A stretch of 64,000 nt of DNA from CALLPQ01 sp039819545 (GTDB lineage: Bacteria; Pseudomonadota; Alphaproteobacteria; Caulobacterales; Parvularculaceae), in contig JBCBRS010000011.1 of NCBI GenBank assembly GCA_039819545.1, positions 45,755 through 109,754 of the forward strand, written 5' to 3'. The translations under genes and the position numbers were made by a program. Positions 28,206-36,863 of this stretch are shown one piece after another; position 1 is the stretch's first letter, and each line of letters starts with the position of its first letter. Under the pieces are notes generated by a model, which saw only the letters and a list, made by a program, of their open reading frames with translations, was not told the DNA's origin and did no database searches.

Positions 28206-28331
28206 ATGAAAGTCCGCAGTTCCCTTAAGTCCTTGAAAAACAGGCATAAAGATTGCCGCGTGGTCCGCCGTAAGGGTAGGGTTTACGTGATCAACAAGAC
28301 CCAACGGCGGTTCAAGGCGCGCCAGGGGTAA
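28206..28331 (+). CDS. rpmJ: 50S ribosomal protein L36
   Basis: A 41-residue, very basic protein reading MKVRSSLKSLKNRHKDC at the start and NKTQRRFKARQG at the end. It is the alphaproteobacterial short-form L36. The C-x2-C zinc-binding set of classical L36 is missing; only one Cys is left, so this is the zinc-independent type. AGGTGA lies five bases before the ATG. It has its own promoter and a strong terminator, so it is a single-gene unit between ptsH and a TPR protein. Confidence 0.96.
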   Translation: MKVRSSLKSLKNRHKDCRVVRRKGRVYVINKTQRRFKARQG

Positions 28332-28354
28332 TGGCTATCCCCGCAACCGATGAC

Positions 28355-28382
28355 AAAAACGCCCCCTCGCGGGCGTTTTTTT
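28355..28382 (+). terminator. Rho-independent terminator after rpmJ
   Basis: A perfect 10-bp stem, AAAAACGCCC (28355-28364) with GGGCGTTTTT (28371-28380), has a six-base loop and runs into a T tract ending at 28382. Confidence 0.92.
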
Positions 28383-28525
28383 GTATCGGGCCCGAAGATT
28401 GCGTCCGATTGCCCGGCTGAAGAGCAATTTGGGCGCAAATGCCGCCGAAATGTATGGTTCTTGCTCAGAAGGTTGGTCGTTAACAAATTTCAGGCTAAGC
28501 TTGAAGATTGAATAAGGGAGCGCGC

Positions 28526-29134
28526 GTGCAGCATCGGCAGTCTACTGTTTTGAAACACCAGCCTTTTGCTCGTCTTGTCGGCGCGGCTGTCCTGGTTGTG
28601 GCCGCTCTCGCGTGCAATGTTGGATTGGGGCTCACCGGCGCGCAAGCCGATCAAACCGACCCGACACTCGATACGCTTTTTGAAGAATTACGCACGGGCG
28701 GTGCCATCAATGCGGAGGCCAATGCCGACCGCATCCTTGAGATTTGGGCAGATTCACAAAGTGATACCGTCGACCTTCTCTACGCCCGGGCGCTCGGCAA
28801 ATATCTCGAAGGCGATCTTGATAGCGCCGGGCGGCTTTTGATCTATATTCGCGGATTGAGCCCGAATTTCATGCAGGGCTACGCCCTTTCGGGGTTTTTG
28901 AAATTGCGCCGGGAAAATTACGCCGCTGCCCTCGCCGATTTTTCACGAGCACTCGATCTTGAACCGCGCCAGTTTGAGGTGCGCAAAGCCGTGGCGCAGT
29001 TGCTGCTGTCTTCGGGTGAAAAACGCGAAGCTTACAAAATGCTGCAGGAAGCCCTCGCCTGGAATCCCTTCGATGAAGAGATGCGCGCCATGGCTCGCAA
29101 ACTCCGCGAAGAGTTTGAAGGCCAAGAGATTTAG
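28526..29134 (+). CDS. Secreted TPR protein
   Basis: A 202-residue protein starting with GTG, chosen because AAGGGAG lies five bases upstream; a TTG at 28508 is also in frame. A signal-like hydrophobic segment (about 20-45) ends at AQA-DQTD, so it is probably periplasmic or membrane-anchored. Three to four tetratricopeptide helices pairs follow, including YALSGFLKLRRENYAAALADFSRALDL broken over adjacent helices and VAQLLLSSGEKREAYKMLQEAL. TPRs serve protein binding; the partner is unknown. Its stop overlaps the stop of the convergent carD gene by 4 bases. Confidence 0.78.
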   Translation: MQHRQSTVLKHQPFARLVGAAVLVVAALACNVGLGLTGAQADQTDPTLDTLFEELRTGGAINAEANADRILEIWADSQSDTVDLLYARALGKYLEGDLDSAGRLLIYIRGLSPNFMQGYALSGFLKLRRENYAAALADFSRALDLEPRQFEVRKAVAQLLLSSGEKREAYKMLQEALAWNPFDEEMRAMARKLREEFEGQEI

Positions 29135-30345
29135 GCGGCGGCAATCTGCTTTTTATGGAGTGACGCTTCGAGCTCGCCAATAGCCGCTTCGAGATTGATT
29201 TTCTTCACAGCTGCCACCTCGCGGGCCATGCGATCCAGAGCGGCTTCGAAGAGTTGGCGTTCGGAATAACTTTGCTCCGGCTGCTCCGGGGCGCGGTATA
29301 GGTCTCGAACCACTTCTGCCACAGATTGCAGGTTGCCGGAGTTGATCTTGGCTTCATATTCCTGCGCGCGGCGCGACCACATGGTGCGTTTGATCCGTGC
29401 ACGTCCTTGTAAGACGTTAATGGTCTTATCAACAAAGGGCACATCGGACAAACCGCGCATGCCCACGGCCTTTGCTTTTTCAGTTGGTACGCGCAGCGTC
29501 AGTTTTTCGTGATCAAAGCGGATGACAAACACTTCGATGGTGACGCCCACGATATCTTGCCGCTCAATCGCTTCGATAACGCCAACGCCGTGGGCCGGGT
29601 AAACAATCTTATCGTTGACTTTGAAGTCTTTTTTCGCCGCTTTGGCCTCCGGTGAAGGGGTGTCGTCTTGTTCTTCTTGCACATCATGCAGCTTTGGTGG
29701 CACCGGGAAGGGGTTTGATGCGGCAACTTCGTCGGCGGTGCGCCGCGGGGCCTGACCGACTTTACCGATGACCACGGGTTTAGGGGCCGGCTCTTTTACG
29801 GCCTTTTTACGCGTGGTTTTTTTCGCGGCTTTGGTAGCTGTTTTCTTTGCAGGTTTCGCGGGCGCCTTAGCACTGTCTGCAGGCGTGACAGTGTCGGTTG
29901 CAATGGGGTCCGGGGTTGCGGTTGCGTTCACGGCTTTTTTTGTACTCGCTTTTTTACTGGGGCTTTTTGCAGCAGCTTTTTTGGTAACAGTTTTTTTGAC
30001 CGCTGCTTTTTTCGCCGCTGGTTTTTTCTGGGGTGACGGTTTCATTGCGGTTTTGGCAGCGACTTTTTTTGTCGCCGCTTTCGGACGAGTGGATTTAGAG
30101 GCACTCGTTGTCTTTTTTGTGGCGGCCGGTTTTGCGGTGCTTTTCGCAGCCGTTTTTTTTGTGGTTGTTTTTTTCGGTGGCGTTTTTTTCACGGTCGCTT
30201 TTTTTGCAGGTGCAGCCTTTTTGGCAGCGGTTTTTTTAACCGGCGCTTTTTTGGTCACCGTCTTTTTCGCAACCACTTTTTTGGCCGCGGTTTTTTTCTT
30301 CGCCACCTTTTTGGCGGTTGATTTTGTTGTCTTGCGGGTCGCCAC
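29131..30345 (-). CDS. CarD-family regulator with long Lys/Ala-rich N-terminal domain
   Basis: CarD/CdnL proteins bind RNA polymerase beta and stabilise open promoter complexes, often at rRNA promoters. The C-terminal 175 or so residues are a complete CarD domain: an RNAP-binding Tudor-like part (KVNDKIVYPAHGVGVIEAIE) and a helical DNA-contacting part (RRAQEYEAKINSGNLQSVAEVVRDLYRA). Before it lie about 200 residues of KKTAAKK/KKAAPAKK-type repeats resembling histone H1 or AlgP tails, and a short linker. The frame continues to 30582 upstream, but the GTG at 30345 has AAGGAG six bases before it and starts directly at ATRKTTKSTAKK, so it is preferred. It would be 404 residues. Confidence 0.9.
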   Translation of the reverse strand: MATRKTTKSTAKKVAKKKTAAKKVVAKKTVTKKAPVKKTAAKKAAPAKKATVKKTPPKKTTTKKTAAKSTAKPAATKKTTSASKSTRPKAATKKVAAKTAMKPSPQKKPAAKKAAVKKTVTKKAAAKSPSKKASTKKAVNATATPDPIATDTVTPADSAKAPAKPAKKTATKAAKKTTRKKAVKEPAPKPVVIGKVGQAPRRTADEVAASNPFPVPPKLHDVQEEQDDTPSPEAKAAKKDFKVNDKIVYPAHGVGVIEAIERQDIVGVTIEVFVIRFDHEKLTLRVPTEKAKAVGMRGLSDVPFVDKTINVLQGRARIKRTMWSRRAQEYEAKINSGNLQSVAEVVRDLYRAPEQPEQSYSERQLFEAALDRMAREVAAVKKINLEAAIGELEASLHKKQIAAA

Positions 30346-30723
30346 GGGTTGCTCCTTACGCTTGACTATCCGTGCCGCATTTTCGGCATTGGTATCCACG
30401 GTGTCCGGTGCCGCCATCGGTTCGGTGGGGCAACCGGGTTTTAACGGCATTGTGCCGGGGCCTCGTGGCCTGTCGGATAGAAATGATTGGCAGGGTCGAC
30501 GAGTCTTTGCGCCGATATCCTGGTCCTTGATTAGGGTGCGCTCACCATTGATTGTGTTGCACAAGCGAAAAGCATAACACAATTTTGGACAAAACGGAAT
30601 GACGAACCGGCTTGTCAGCGGGGCACATGCTGATAAATCAAAGCGTTAGGGGCCAGTATTTGGGTGGTTTCATAGCCCGTAAGGGTTGCAAACCAACAAA
30701 AGACCCTCGTTACGCGCGCTTAA
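30346..30723. other. Intergenic region between carD and fdxA
   Basis: A gap of 378 bases holds the carD promoter region. An inverted repeat with arms ATTGTGTT (30551-30558) and AACACAAT (30576-30583) lies here. On the minus strand a weak TTCCGT-17 bp-TATGCT pair overlaps it. The leader to the carD GTG would be over 200 bases. An open frame crosses part of it in phase with carD, but the Cys-, Pro- and Arg-rich translation does not look like a protein domain. Confidence 0.5.
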
Positions 30724-31059
30724 TCAGGCGCCATTCCCCGGTTTTTCGCTCAACAATGCTAACTTGCCTGTATCCTTCACCTTAGAGTCGGCGTCCGGCA
30801 TGGCATCAATTTTCACGGTCAGATTCGGCCAGGTTTGGGCAAATTTGGTGTTGATCTCGAGCCATTTGCCGTCCGGATCCTCGGTATCGGGCAAAATCGC
30901 CTCCGCCGGGCATTCCGGTTCACACACACCGCAATCGATACACTCGTCCGGGTGGATGACGAGCATATTCTCCCCCTCATAAAAGCAATCAACGGGGCAC
31001 ACCTCCACACAGTCGGTGTATTTACAATTGATGCAGGCGTCGGTGACGACATAAGTCAT
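30724..31059 (-). CDS. fdxA: 7Fe ferredoxin FdxA
   Basis: A 111-residue electron carrier. The first cluster motif (Cys9, Cys12, Cys17, Cys21-Pro, with Cys25) and the second (Cys40, Cys43, Cys46, Cys50-Pro) fit one 3Fe-4S and one 4Fe-4S cluster, as in Azotobacter-type FdxI/FdxA. CFYEGENMLVIHPDECIDCG is the family core. The ATG at 31059 is chosen because the family begins TYVVTDAC; AGGAG lies 11 bases upstream. It lies between the TerB-like and carD genes, a common alphaproteobacterial order. Confidence 0.95.
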   Translation of the reverse strand: MTYVVTDACINCKYTDCVEVCPVDCFYEGENMLVIHPDECIDCGVCEPECPAEAILPDTEDPDGKWLEINTKFAQTWPNLTVKIDAMPDADSKVKDTGKLALLSEKPGNGA

Positions 31060-31213
31060 GGGACGTAAATCTCCTGCCAGGTTTGACTGGCCGGTTACTG
31101 AAGGACGGTCGGGCACATCTACCCGAAGCGCTCGTTACATAGCGTTTTCCGGCTTTAAGACAAGTCTGTGGCTATGTGTCATTGCGCTCTGGAAGGTGTA
31201 TCGTGGAGGCGCG

Positions 31214-31654
31214 TTAATCCCCGTTCACGGCCTGGCGCGCCCGCGCGCTTTCCTGATCCGTTACGTGAATCAGGCTTGCAACCCGGCGTACGAGCGATTC
31301 TTCCCACGGGTCCCGGACCCCATCGCTTAGGACGATCCGCCACAACCCTTCCATAAAACTGCGCTTTTCTTCCGCACCCAGCTGTTTCACGGAACGGGTA
31401 AACTGATGCAGATCGATAGCGGCAGCCTGGGCATTCTCACCGCGGGTGCGCACGCCCGCGGCCGCTTCAGGCGAAAGATCAAACTGGCGCCCAATCAAGG
31501 TCGTGATCAAAGCGCGCTCTTTGTCGTCATAGTGTTCATCTGCGCGCGCAGCTTCGACCAAAAGGGCAGCAAATGCCGTTTGTAGGTCATCATCGCCGGT
31601 CGACTGATCAGCGTCCGACGGTTTTTTCAAAAAAAGAGATTTCAGGAATTCCAT
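31214..31654 (-). CDS. TerB-like protein (COG4103 type)
   Basis: A 146-residue, all-helical acidic protein resembling the TerB tellurite-resistance fold. LQTAFAALLVEAARADEHYDDKERALI holds the Asp/Glu pair (ARADEHYDDKE) typical of the first TerB helix pair, and LWRIVLSDGVRDPWEESLVRRVASLI repeats it. TerB folds bind divalent metal and often act as scaffolds; an actual tellurite role is not implied, because no other ter genes are present. It sits between the S4 RNA-binding gene and fdxA on the same strand. Confidence 0.78.
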   Translation of the reverse strand: MEFLKSLFLKKPSDADQSTGDDDLQTAFAALLVEAARADEHYDDKERALITTLIGRQFDLSPEAAAGVRTRGENAQAAAIDLHQFTRSVKQLGAEEKRSFMEGLWRIVLSDGVRDPWEESLVRRVASLIHVTDQESARARQAVNGD

Positions 31655-31715
31655 TACATGCTTTCGGGTGGTGATGACTGATGTTGAGGTGAAAGTGGGT
31701 TCGGTGGCAGGCCAG

Positions 31716-32171
31716 TCAAGGGTTTCGACGGAAGGCCTCCATGGCGCGGCGTTCTTTTTTGGTGGGTCGCCCTAGACCAGCGCTGCGCTCACCGGACTGG
31801 CTTTGTTTCGGCGCACGTGGCGGCGGGGGCGGCGATCGGTCGAGATAAAGCGTCTGCGCCTCCGGTGCCGGGCCACGGCGTGTCCCGCACGCCGCAATTT
31901 CAATGATCCGTACCCGCTGCCCGATCATGAAAGACAGAACATCTCCAACTTGAATGAGGGCTGATGCCTTTTCGATACGATTCGCGTTTTCTCCCCGAGA
32001 CACGCGCACATGCCCGCCATTAACGAAAGTTGAGGCCTTGGACCGGGTTTTGAAAAATCGTGCGTACCACAACCATTTATCGACTCGTTGGGAAGGTGTG
32101 GGGCCAGACGGCTGCGCGTCGATGCCATCTGGGGGGTCAGCATTGCCATGGCGTGAAGCAGGGCAGGTCAA
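31716..32171 (-). CDS. S4-domain RNA-binding protein (Hsp15-like)
   Basis: A 151-residue protein. The S4 domain (about residues 28-90) reads QRVDKWLWYARFFKTRSKAS then GHVRVSRG and ends at IGQRVRIIEI, as in heat-shock protein 15, which rescues stalled 50S subunits. The tail is Pro-rich, then basic (RPTKKERRAMEAFRR). The frame begins with TTG at 32171, 20 bases after the helicase stop, and no ATG or GTG lies between it and the domain. The first 25 residues look unconserved. Co-transcription with the RNA helicase fits an RNA-processing role. Confidence 0.85.
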   Translation of the reverse strand: MTCPASRHGNADPPDGIDAQPSGPTPSQRVDKWLWYARFFKTRSKASTFVNGGHVRVSRGENANRIEKASALIQVGDVLSFMIGQRVRIIEIAACGTRRGPAPEAQTLYLDRSPPPPPRAPKQSQSGERSAGLGRPTKKERRAMEAFRRNP

Positions 32172-32191
32172 ATTACGGTTACCATGGGCAT

Positions 32192-35100
32192 TCAGGGCTT
32201 TGCCGGTTCGGGCGTTTTTGCGGCGGCGGGGTCTTTCTTTTCCTTTTGCCGGTCCGGTTTTTTCGTATCTTCGGCGCTTTTTAGAGCGGCGAGCACCGCA
32301 AATGGCGAATCGGGATCGGCCGTTTTGAGATGACGCGGCTTATGCATATGGGGGTTTTGCGCGGTGTTGCCGCTGCGTCGTTTGTCGGGGCCGCCTTGGC
32401 GGTGGGGGGGCCGGTGGGGGGCGGAGCCCTGTGACTTGCGCCGACTACGTCCGTCCCCGGCATTGGCCTTTTTGTGGCGCCTCGCCTCGTCGTTGCCGCC
32501 GGGTGCCCCGCGTTGTTTATCGGTGCGATGAGAGGCATCACCGCGTCGTGGCTTGCGGTTTTGATTTTGCCGTTTCGGTTGATAGCGCCACAAGGTCACC
32601 GTCACGCTTTGTGCGTCTTGTGTTTCGGCGCTTTCGGCTTCCTCGGATGCGGGACTGTTGTCCGGTTGTGCCGATGCATCCGCTGGCGCTTTTTCGGAAA
32701 CGGTCTCTGGCGCACCTGACCCGGCCAGTTCTGGTTCTCCCAGTGGGGCTTGGGATTGTGCGGGTTCAGCGCGCAACGCGTCTTCTGCGCGCTGTTGATC
32801 GGTATCGGGCGGACCTTGCGTTTCAGGAGAAGCCGGTGTCGCTGTTGTCTGTGTTGCGGGTGCCGGTGCCCTTGTTTCAGGCGTCGCTTCACCGGGCTTT
32901 TCACCGGCAGCTTCAGCGGTTGTCGCTGCGGGCGCTTGCCGGGTCACGGTGTTTTTCCGAAAGCTCAGCGACATCAGGATGGCTTCAAAATCCTCGCCCG
33001 AGCAGCCCACCAGCGACATCATCTGTGCCGTGGCTTCAAAGCCTTCGCGCCGATCGCTCTTCTCACGGGCCGTGCGGATTTCTCCGGCGAGCCGCTCCAG
33101 CATGTCGATGCGGACCGCCCGCGTCCCCGATGGTCTGTACCCTGATGCATAATAATACGCATGGGGAATAGTTTCGTCGACCGGGGTGGAAACGAGCCCC
33201 GCTTTTGGCGGACTGAACTTGGCCGGATCTTTATCGTGCCACAGGGCCCAGAGCAGCGTGAGCAGGCTTGCCGGCGCCGGCTTTAAGAGCGCAGGCAAAA
33301 AGAGGGTATATTCGCCAAACCGGAGCCCCAGGGCCCGCAGCTTTGCGCGCTCTTTTTGATCCAGTGACTTTAACTCATCTCCAAACTGCCCGCGGGATGT
33401 GGCGCCAAAGTTTTCCACCAATCGCCAGGCGATGCCACGTGTTTCAGGCTTCAGGCCGTCTTCGCCAGCTTGTTCCGGTGTTTGATCACAAGCGCGTTGC
33501 ATAGCCAGCAGCGGCGCCAGTAACGCCTCCAACCGATGAGCCACATAATCTGTTAAGCGATCTTCGATGCGACCACGCAGAACAGCGGGCAGCGCATCAA
33601 GGGCGCGCAGGACAAGTTTTGGTCGAAAGGGGCCGGGGCCTTTTTCAAGGTGGGCAACGACACTGCCGCGCCAGGTCATCGCGCCAGTAGGTGTCAGGTC
33701 AAGCGCATCCGCTTCGGCATTGGCCAGCGCAGAGCCACGGGCTGCCAATTCCGGGCGCAGTGCTTTTTCCGCCGCCGCGCGGATCGGTTTGGCCGCCGCG
33801 CCGCGCGCACGCGGATCGAGGATAAATTCAAATCCCAAGAGCCGACCGACAAACTGGCCTTCCACAATCACTTCTCCGTCTTCGCTGATACCCGCAAGGA
33901 GCGGCGCATCATCTTTAAGTTTCTTGAGTAAAACGGCTGTTCGGCGATCCACGAACCGTTGGGTCAGCCGTTCATGCAAGGCATCTGACAACCGGTCTTC
34001 TATCGCGCGGGTCTGGTCCTGCCAATAGCCCGCATTTTCAAGCCAGGCCCCGCGATTGGCAAGATAGGTCCAACTGCGGATGTGGGCGATCCGTGAGGAT
34101 AGGGTATCAATATCCCCATCGGTTTTGTCGAGAGGCGAAACGCGCGGGGCGAGCCACTGTTCGCTAATTCGGTCATGGGCCATCAATTCTTCGTAGATGT
34201 CACCGACGAGCCGCGTGTGCTGATCAAGAGTGACTTTTCGAAAATCCGGGAGCTGACAGACATCCCAGAGAAGGGCGAGTGCTGCGCCGCCCGTCGCATA
34301 GTGCCGAATGCTGTCTTGCTTGATTAGATGGCTGAACACCCGTTCGTCATCGTCGGGGCGGGCGCGCAGCAATTCTTCGCGCGGCGATGGTGCATCGAGT
34401 GAGTGTTGCAGCGCCAGGATCGACGAAAAATCTAGGGTTTCGGCGCGCCAGAACAAGCCTGATACTGCATCAAACCGATGCTCTTCAATGGCTTCGATCA
34501 GGGGCTCATCAAACTCGCGGCAATCGGCTGTGATTCCAAATGTGCCATCGCGCATGTGCCGCCCGGCGCGCCCGGCAATCTGGGCCGCCTCCGACGCGGT
34601 CAGGTCACGCATTTGACGCCCGTCATATTTGCGGCGCGCGGCGAAGGCCACATGGTCGATGTCCATATTCAGCCCCATGCCGATCGCATCGGTGGCAATT
34701 AGGTAATCGACCTCGCCATTCTGGTAGAGCTCGGCCTGGGCATTGCGGGTGCGCGGCGACAGAGCGCCGAGGACCACGGCTGCCCCGCCGCGTTGGCGAC
34801 GGACCAATTCGGCAATGGCGTAAACGGTGTCGGCTGAAAACCCGACGATGGCGCTGCGTCTGGGTAGGCGGGTGACCTTTTTGGCGCCGGCAAAACTCAG
34901 GGTCGAAAAACGCTCCCGCCCAATGAAATTGATATGCGGGAACAACCGGCGCAGGATCGGCGCCATGGTATCGGACCCCAAAAACAAGGTCTCCGCCGCG
35001 CCCCGCGCATAGAGAAGACGCGAAGTAAAGGTCCGGCCCCGCTCCTGATGGGCAGCGAGTTGAATTTCGTCGATGGCAAGAAAATCGGTGCGCTCGCTGA

Positions 35101-35509
35101 GCGGCATGGCCTCCACTGTGCACACCCAATATCGCGGGCTGCGCGGAATAATTTTTTCCTCGCCCGTAACAAGCGCCACTTCCTGCGCGGAGCGACGGGC
35201 GACGAGTTTGTCATACACCTCCCGCGCAAGCAGGCGCAGAGGAAACCCGATCATCCCCGATTTATAGGCGAGCATGCGTTCAATGGCGTAGTGGGTCTTG
35301 CCCGTATTGGTCGGCCCCAGCACGGCGGTGACAGGTTTTTCCGTACCCATACCCCGCCCATGAAAATTCGCGTCGCGGGCAGGGATTGCGGAAAACGGCG
35401 CGTCAGTGAAGGAGGAGGGTGTGCTAGACATGGCACCGTTCATATAAGGGCATTTACCGCCGTGGCCCAAGTCACCGCGCGCAAGGCTGCCAATGGGATC
35501 GGCTGTCAA
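32192..35509 (-). CDS. Suv3-like RNA helicase with long disordered tail
   Basis: An ATP-dependent RNA helicase related to the mitochondrial degradosome helicase Suv3. Walker A is GPTNTGKT with Lys71, motif II is DEIQ, motif III resembles LGSDTM, and the second RecA-like domain includes IGMGLNMDID and QIAGRAGRHMRDGTFG. A helical middle region follows (to about residue 840). The last 250 or so residues are low complexity: Ala/Pro/Glu/Thr-rich, then Arg/Lys/Gln/Asn-rich, probably disordered and RNA-binding. True start may be 35443 or 35431 (ATGs ahead of the helicase core). It leads the helicase-S4-TerB-fdxA-carD group. Confidence 0.92.
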   Translation of the reverse strand: MTADPIGSLARGDLGHGGKCPYMNGAMSSTPSSFTDAPFSAIPARDANFHGRGMGTEKPVTAVLGPTNTGKTHYAIERMLAYKSGMIGFPLRLLAREVYDKLVARRSAQEVALVTGEEKIIPRSPRYWVCTVEAMPLSERTDFLAIDEIQLAAHQERGRTFTSRLLYARGAAETLFLGSDTMAPILRRLFPHINFIGRERFSTLSFAGAKKVTRLPRRSAIVGFSADTVYAIAELVRRQRGGAAVVLGALSPRTRNAQAELYQNGEVDYLIATDAIGMGLNMDIDHVAFAARRKYDGRQMRDLTASEAAQIAGRAGRHMRDGTFGITADCREFDEPLIEAIEEHRFDAVSGLFWRAETLDFSSILALQHSLDAPSPREELLRARPDDDERVFSHLIKQDSIRHYATGGAALALLWDVCQLPDFRKVTLDQHTRLVGDIYEELMAHDRISEQWLAPRVSPLDKTDGDIDTLSSRIAHIRSWTYLANRGAWLENAGYWQDQTRAIEDRLSDALHERLTQRFVDRRTAVLLKKLKDDAPLLAGISEDGEVIVEGQFVGRLLGFEFILDPRARGAAAKPIRAAAEKALRPELAARGSALANAEADALDLTPTGAMTWRGSVVAHLEKGPGPFRPKLVLRALDALPAVLRGRIEDRLTDYVAHRLEALLAPLLAMQRACDQTPEQAGEDGLKPETRGIAWRLVENFGATSRGQFGDELKSLDQKERAKLRALGLRFGEYTLFLPALLKPAPASLLTLLWALWHDKDPAKFSPPKAGLVSTPVDETIPHAYYYASGYRPSGTRAVRIDMLERLAGEIRTAREKSDRREGFEATAQMMSLVGCSGEDFEAILMSLSFRKNTVTRQAPAATTAEAAGEKPGEATPETRAPAPATQTTATPASPETQGPPDTDQQRAEDALRAEPAQSQAPLGEPELAGSGAPETVSEKAPADASAQPDNSPASEEAESAETQDAQSVTVTLWRYQPKRQNQNRKPRRGDASHRTDKQRGAPGGNDEARRHKKANAGDGRSRRKSQGSAPHRPPHRQGGPDKRRSGNTAQNPHMHKPRHLKTADPDSPFAVLAALKSAEDTKKPDRQKEKKDPAAAKTPEPAKP

Positions 35510-35572
35510 CGCACCATCACCGCTCCATGATCGTTTTTTGAGCGTTAGCGGACTGGTTTCGCCTGATCAGTC

Positions 35573-35601
35573 TTGACGCTTGGCGGTGTGGGAGATACAC
35601 C
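35573..35601 (+). promoter_or_regulatory. Possible sigma-70 promoter of rpmB
   Basis: TTGACG (35573-35578) and TACACC (35596-35601) are separated by 17 bases, giving a leader of about 85 bases before rpmB. The -35 box is good and the -10 box weak. Confidence 0.4.
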
Positions 35602-35693
35602 CCGCGCTCTTAATTCATCTTACGCCTGCGTCGCGGGAATGGGTCGGTATTGTCGGTCCAGCCGGGGCAGGTCGCCAGAAACAGGACAGCACC

Positions 35694-35972
35694 ATGGCCC
35701 GTCGTTGTGAACTTTCCGGTATTGGTCCGGCATCCGGCAACAATGTCTCCCACGCCAATAACCGCACGCGGCGGCGCTTTTTGCCCAATCTGTGCAATGT
35801 GACCCTCCATAGTGACAAGCTGGCCCGGGGCTTCAAACTTCGGATTTCGGCGTCGACACTGCGCAGTGTCGACCATATGGGCGGACTTGATCATTATCTT
35901 GCCAAGGCCACCGAAGAACAGCTTTCACCGTCCGCGTTGAAAATCAAACGCGCGCTCGCCAAGGCCTCCTAA
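35694..35972 (+). CDS. rpmB: 50S ribosomal protein L28
   Basis: A 92-residue ribosomal protein. It starts MARRCELSG and contains GNNVSHANNRTRRRFLPNL and FKLRISASTLRSVDHMGG, the standard alphaproteobacterial L28 pattern. The open frame extends further upstream, but the family begins at this ATG, which has AGGA upstream. It is not next to rpmG, as is usual in alphaproteobacteria, and is divergent from the helicase gene. Confidence 0.96.
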   Translation: MARRCELSGIGPASGNNVSHANNRTRRRFLPNLCNVTLHSDKLARGFKLRISASTLRSVDHMGGLDHYLAKATEEQLSPSALKIKRALAKAS

Positions 35973-36122
35973 CGCGCTGGCGCACACAAAGCGACCTATA
36001 CTCCTTTTTAATCTGATGAAACTGCCCCCATGGCTCGATCCTGCGGGTTTTTGGTGGCGGATTGTGCATTTTTACCGCGCGGCATTATTCACAAGGTAAC
36101 CGGCACCCGGCATACAACGCCC

Positions 36123-36830
36123 ATGACTTTGCCGCCCGTTGAAAACCGCGAAATGCACCAGCGCATTACCCCTGCCGATAAGTTGCAGGCGGAATTGCGT
36201 GCGTTCGCCCTTGATACACTCCGAGTTTTTGTCATTTCGCTGATCCTGGTACCCTTGCTGTGCGCCAGTTTCCTGACGCTTGACTTGCCGGTGCGGTTTT
36301 TCAATCCGGTTTTCACGTTCATGCGCGGTCTGGTGCCAAGCGTCTGGCTGACATTGGGACATGTGATCATGGCGGTGGCGCCAATATTCGCCGTCCTGGT
36401 GACGCGCCGGTTTGGCGGTGTTCTGGCCTCGCGGGCGGTGATGATCTCCTGGTTTGCCGTGGCGCTGCTGATCTTGTTTGAGTTGTCGGTGCTCGCCGAT
36501 GTGATTGAGGCTGGTGATTTCCCCGGTACGCGGTTCGTGACCGCTTTCGTGGCGAGCGCTATGACCGGGCAACTGGTAACGATTGCATTTTACGATGTGG
36601 CCCGTGGTGGCGGCGCGTGGTGGCGCGCGCCCTTTTATGCCTTGATGGCGGGTTATGGCGTGACCGCGGCACTCTACTTCCCGGTTGCCTTTGGCAACAC
36701 GGCTCTGCCCTGGGGGGGATGGCTGGTGGGTGATTTGATGATCCGCCTGCTGATGGCGATGGCAAGTTTGCCGCTTTATGCTTTTCTGCGCCCCATGCTG
36801 ACCCCGCGCGGCGGCTATGGTGGACGGTAG
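36123..36830 (+). CDS. VUT-family membrane transporter (queuosine-precursor type)
   Basis: An integral membrane protein with about six helices. The C-terminal half shows WWRAPFYALMAGYGVTAALYF and LPWGGWLVGDLMIRLLMAM split by a short gap, the layout of alphaproteobacterial VUT (YhhQ-like) proteins. Characterised relatives import queuosine precursors for tRNA modification. The usual Asp/Arg motif region is changed (VLVTRRFGG, IAFYDVARGGG), so the assignment is by overall pattern. Starts at 36030, 36123 and 36153 are all in frame with no clear Shine-Dalgarno; 36123 is a compromise. It is convergent with pncC. Confidence 0.6.
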   Translation: MTLPPVENREMHQRITPADKLQAELRAFALDTLRVFVISLILVPLLCASFLTLDLPVRFFNPVFTFMRGLVPSVWLTLGHVIMAVAPIFAVLVTRRFGGVLASRAVMISWFAVALLILFELSVLADVIEAGDFPGTRFVTAFVASAMTGQLVTIAFYDVARGGGAWWRAPFYALMAGYGVTAALYFPVAFGNTALPWGGWLVGDLMIRLLMAMASLPLYAFLRPMLTPRGGYGGR

Positions 36831-36863
36831 GACGATACCAAGGCTGACTTTTTTCCGGTTGCT

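Noticed and set aside
29768..30577. A 269-codon plus-strand frame rich in Phe, Ala and Val opposite carD
   Set aside because: It is the antisense reading of the Lys/Ala repeat region, which produces Phe/Val-rich hydrophobic sequence automatically. No Shine-Dalgarno or family resemblance.
31214..31654. Possible tellurite-resistance function for the TerB-like protein
   Set aside because: No terC, terD or terZ genes are nearby, and the gene lies in a conserved housekeeping block.
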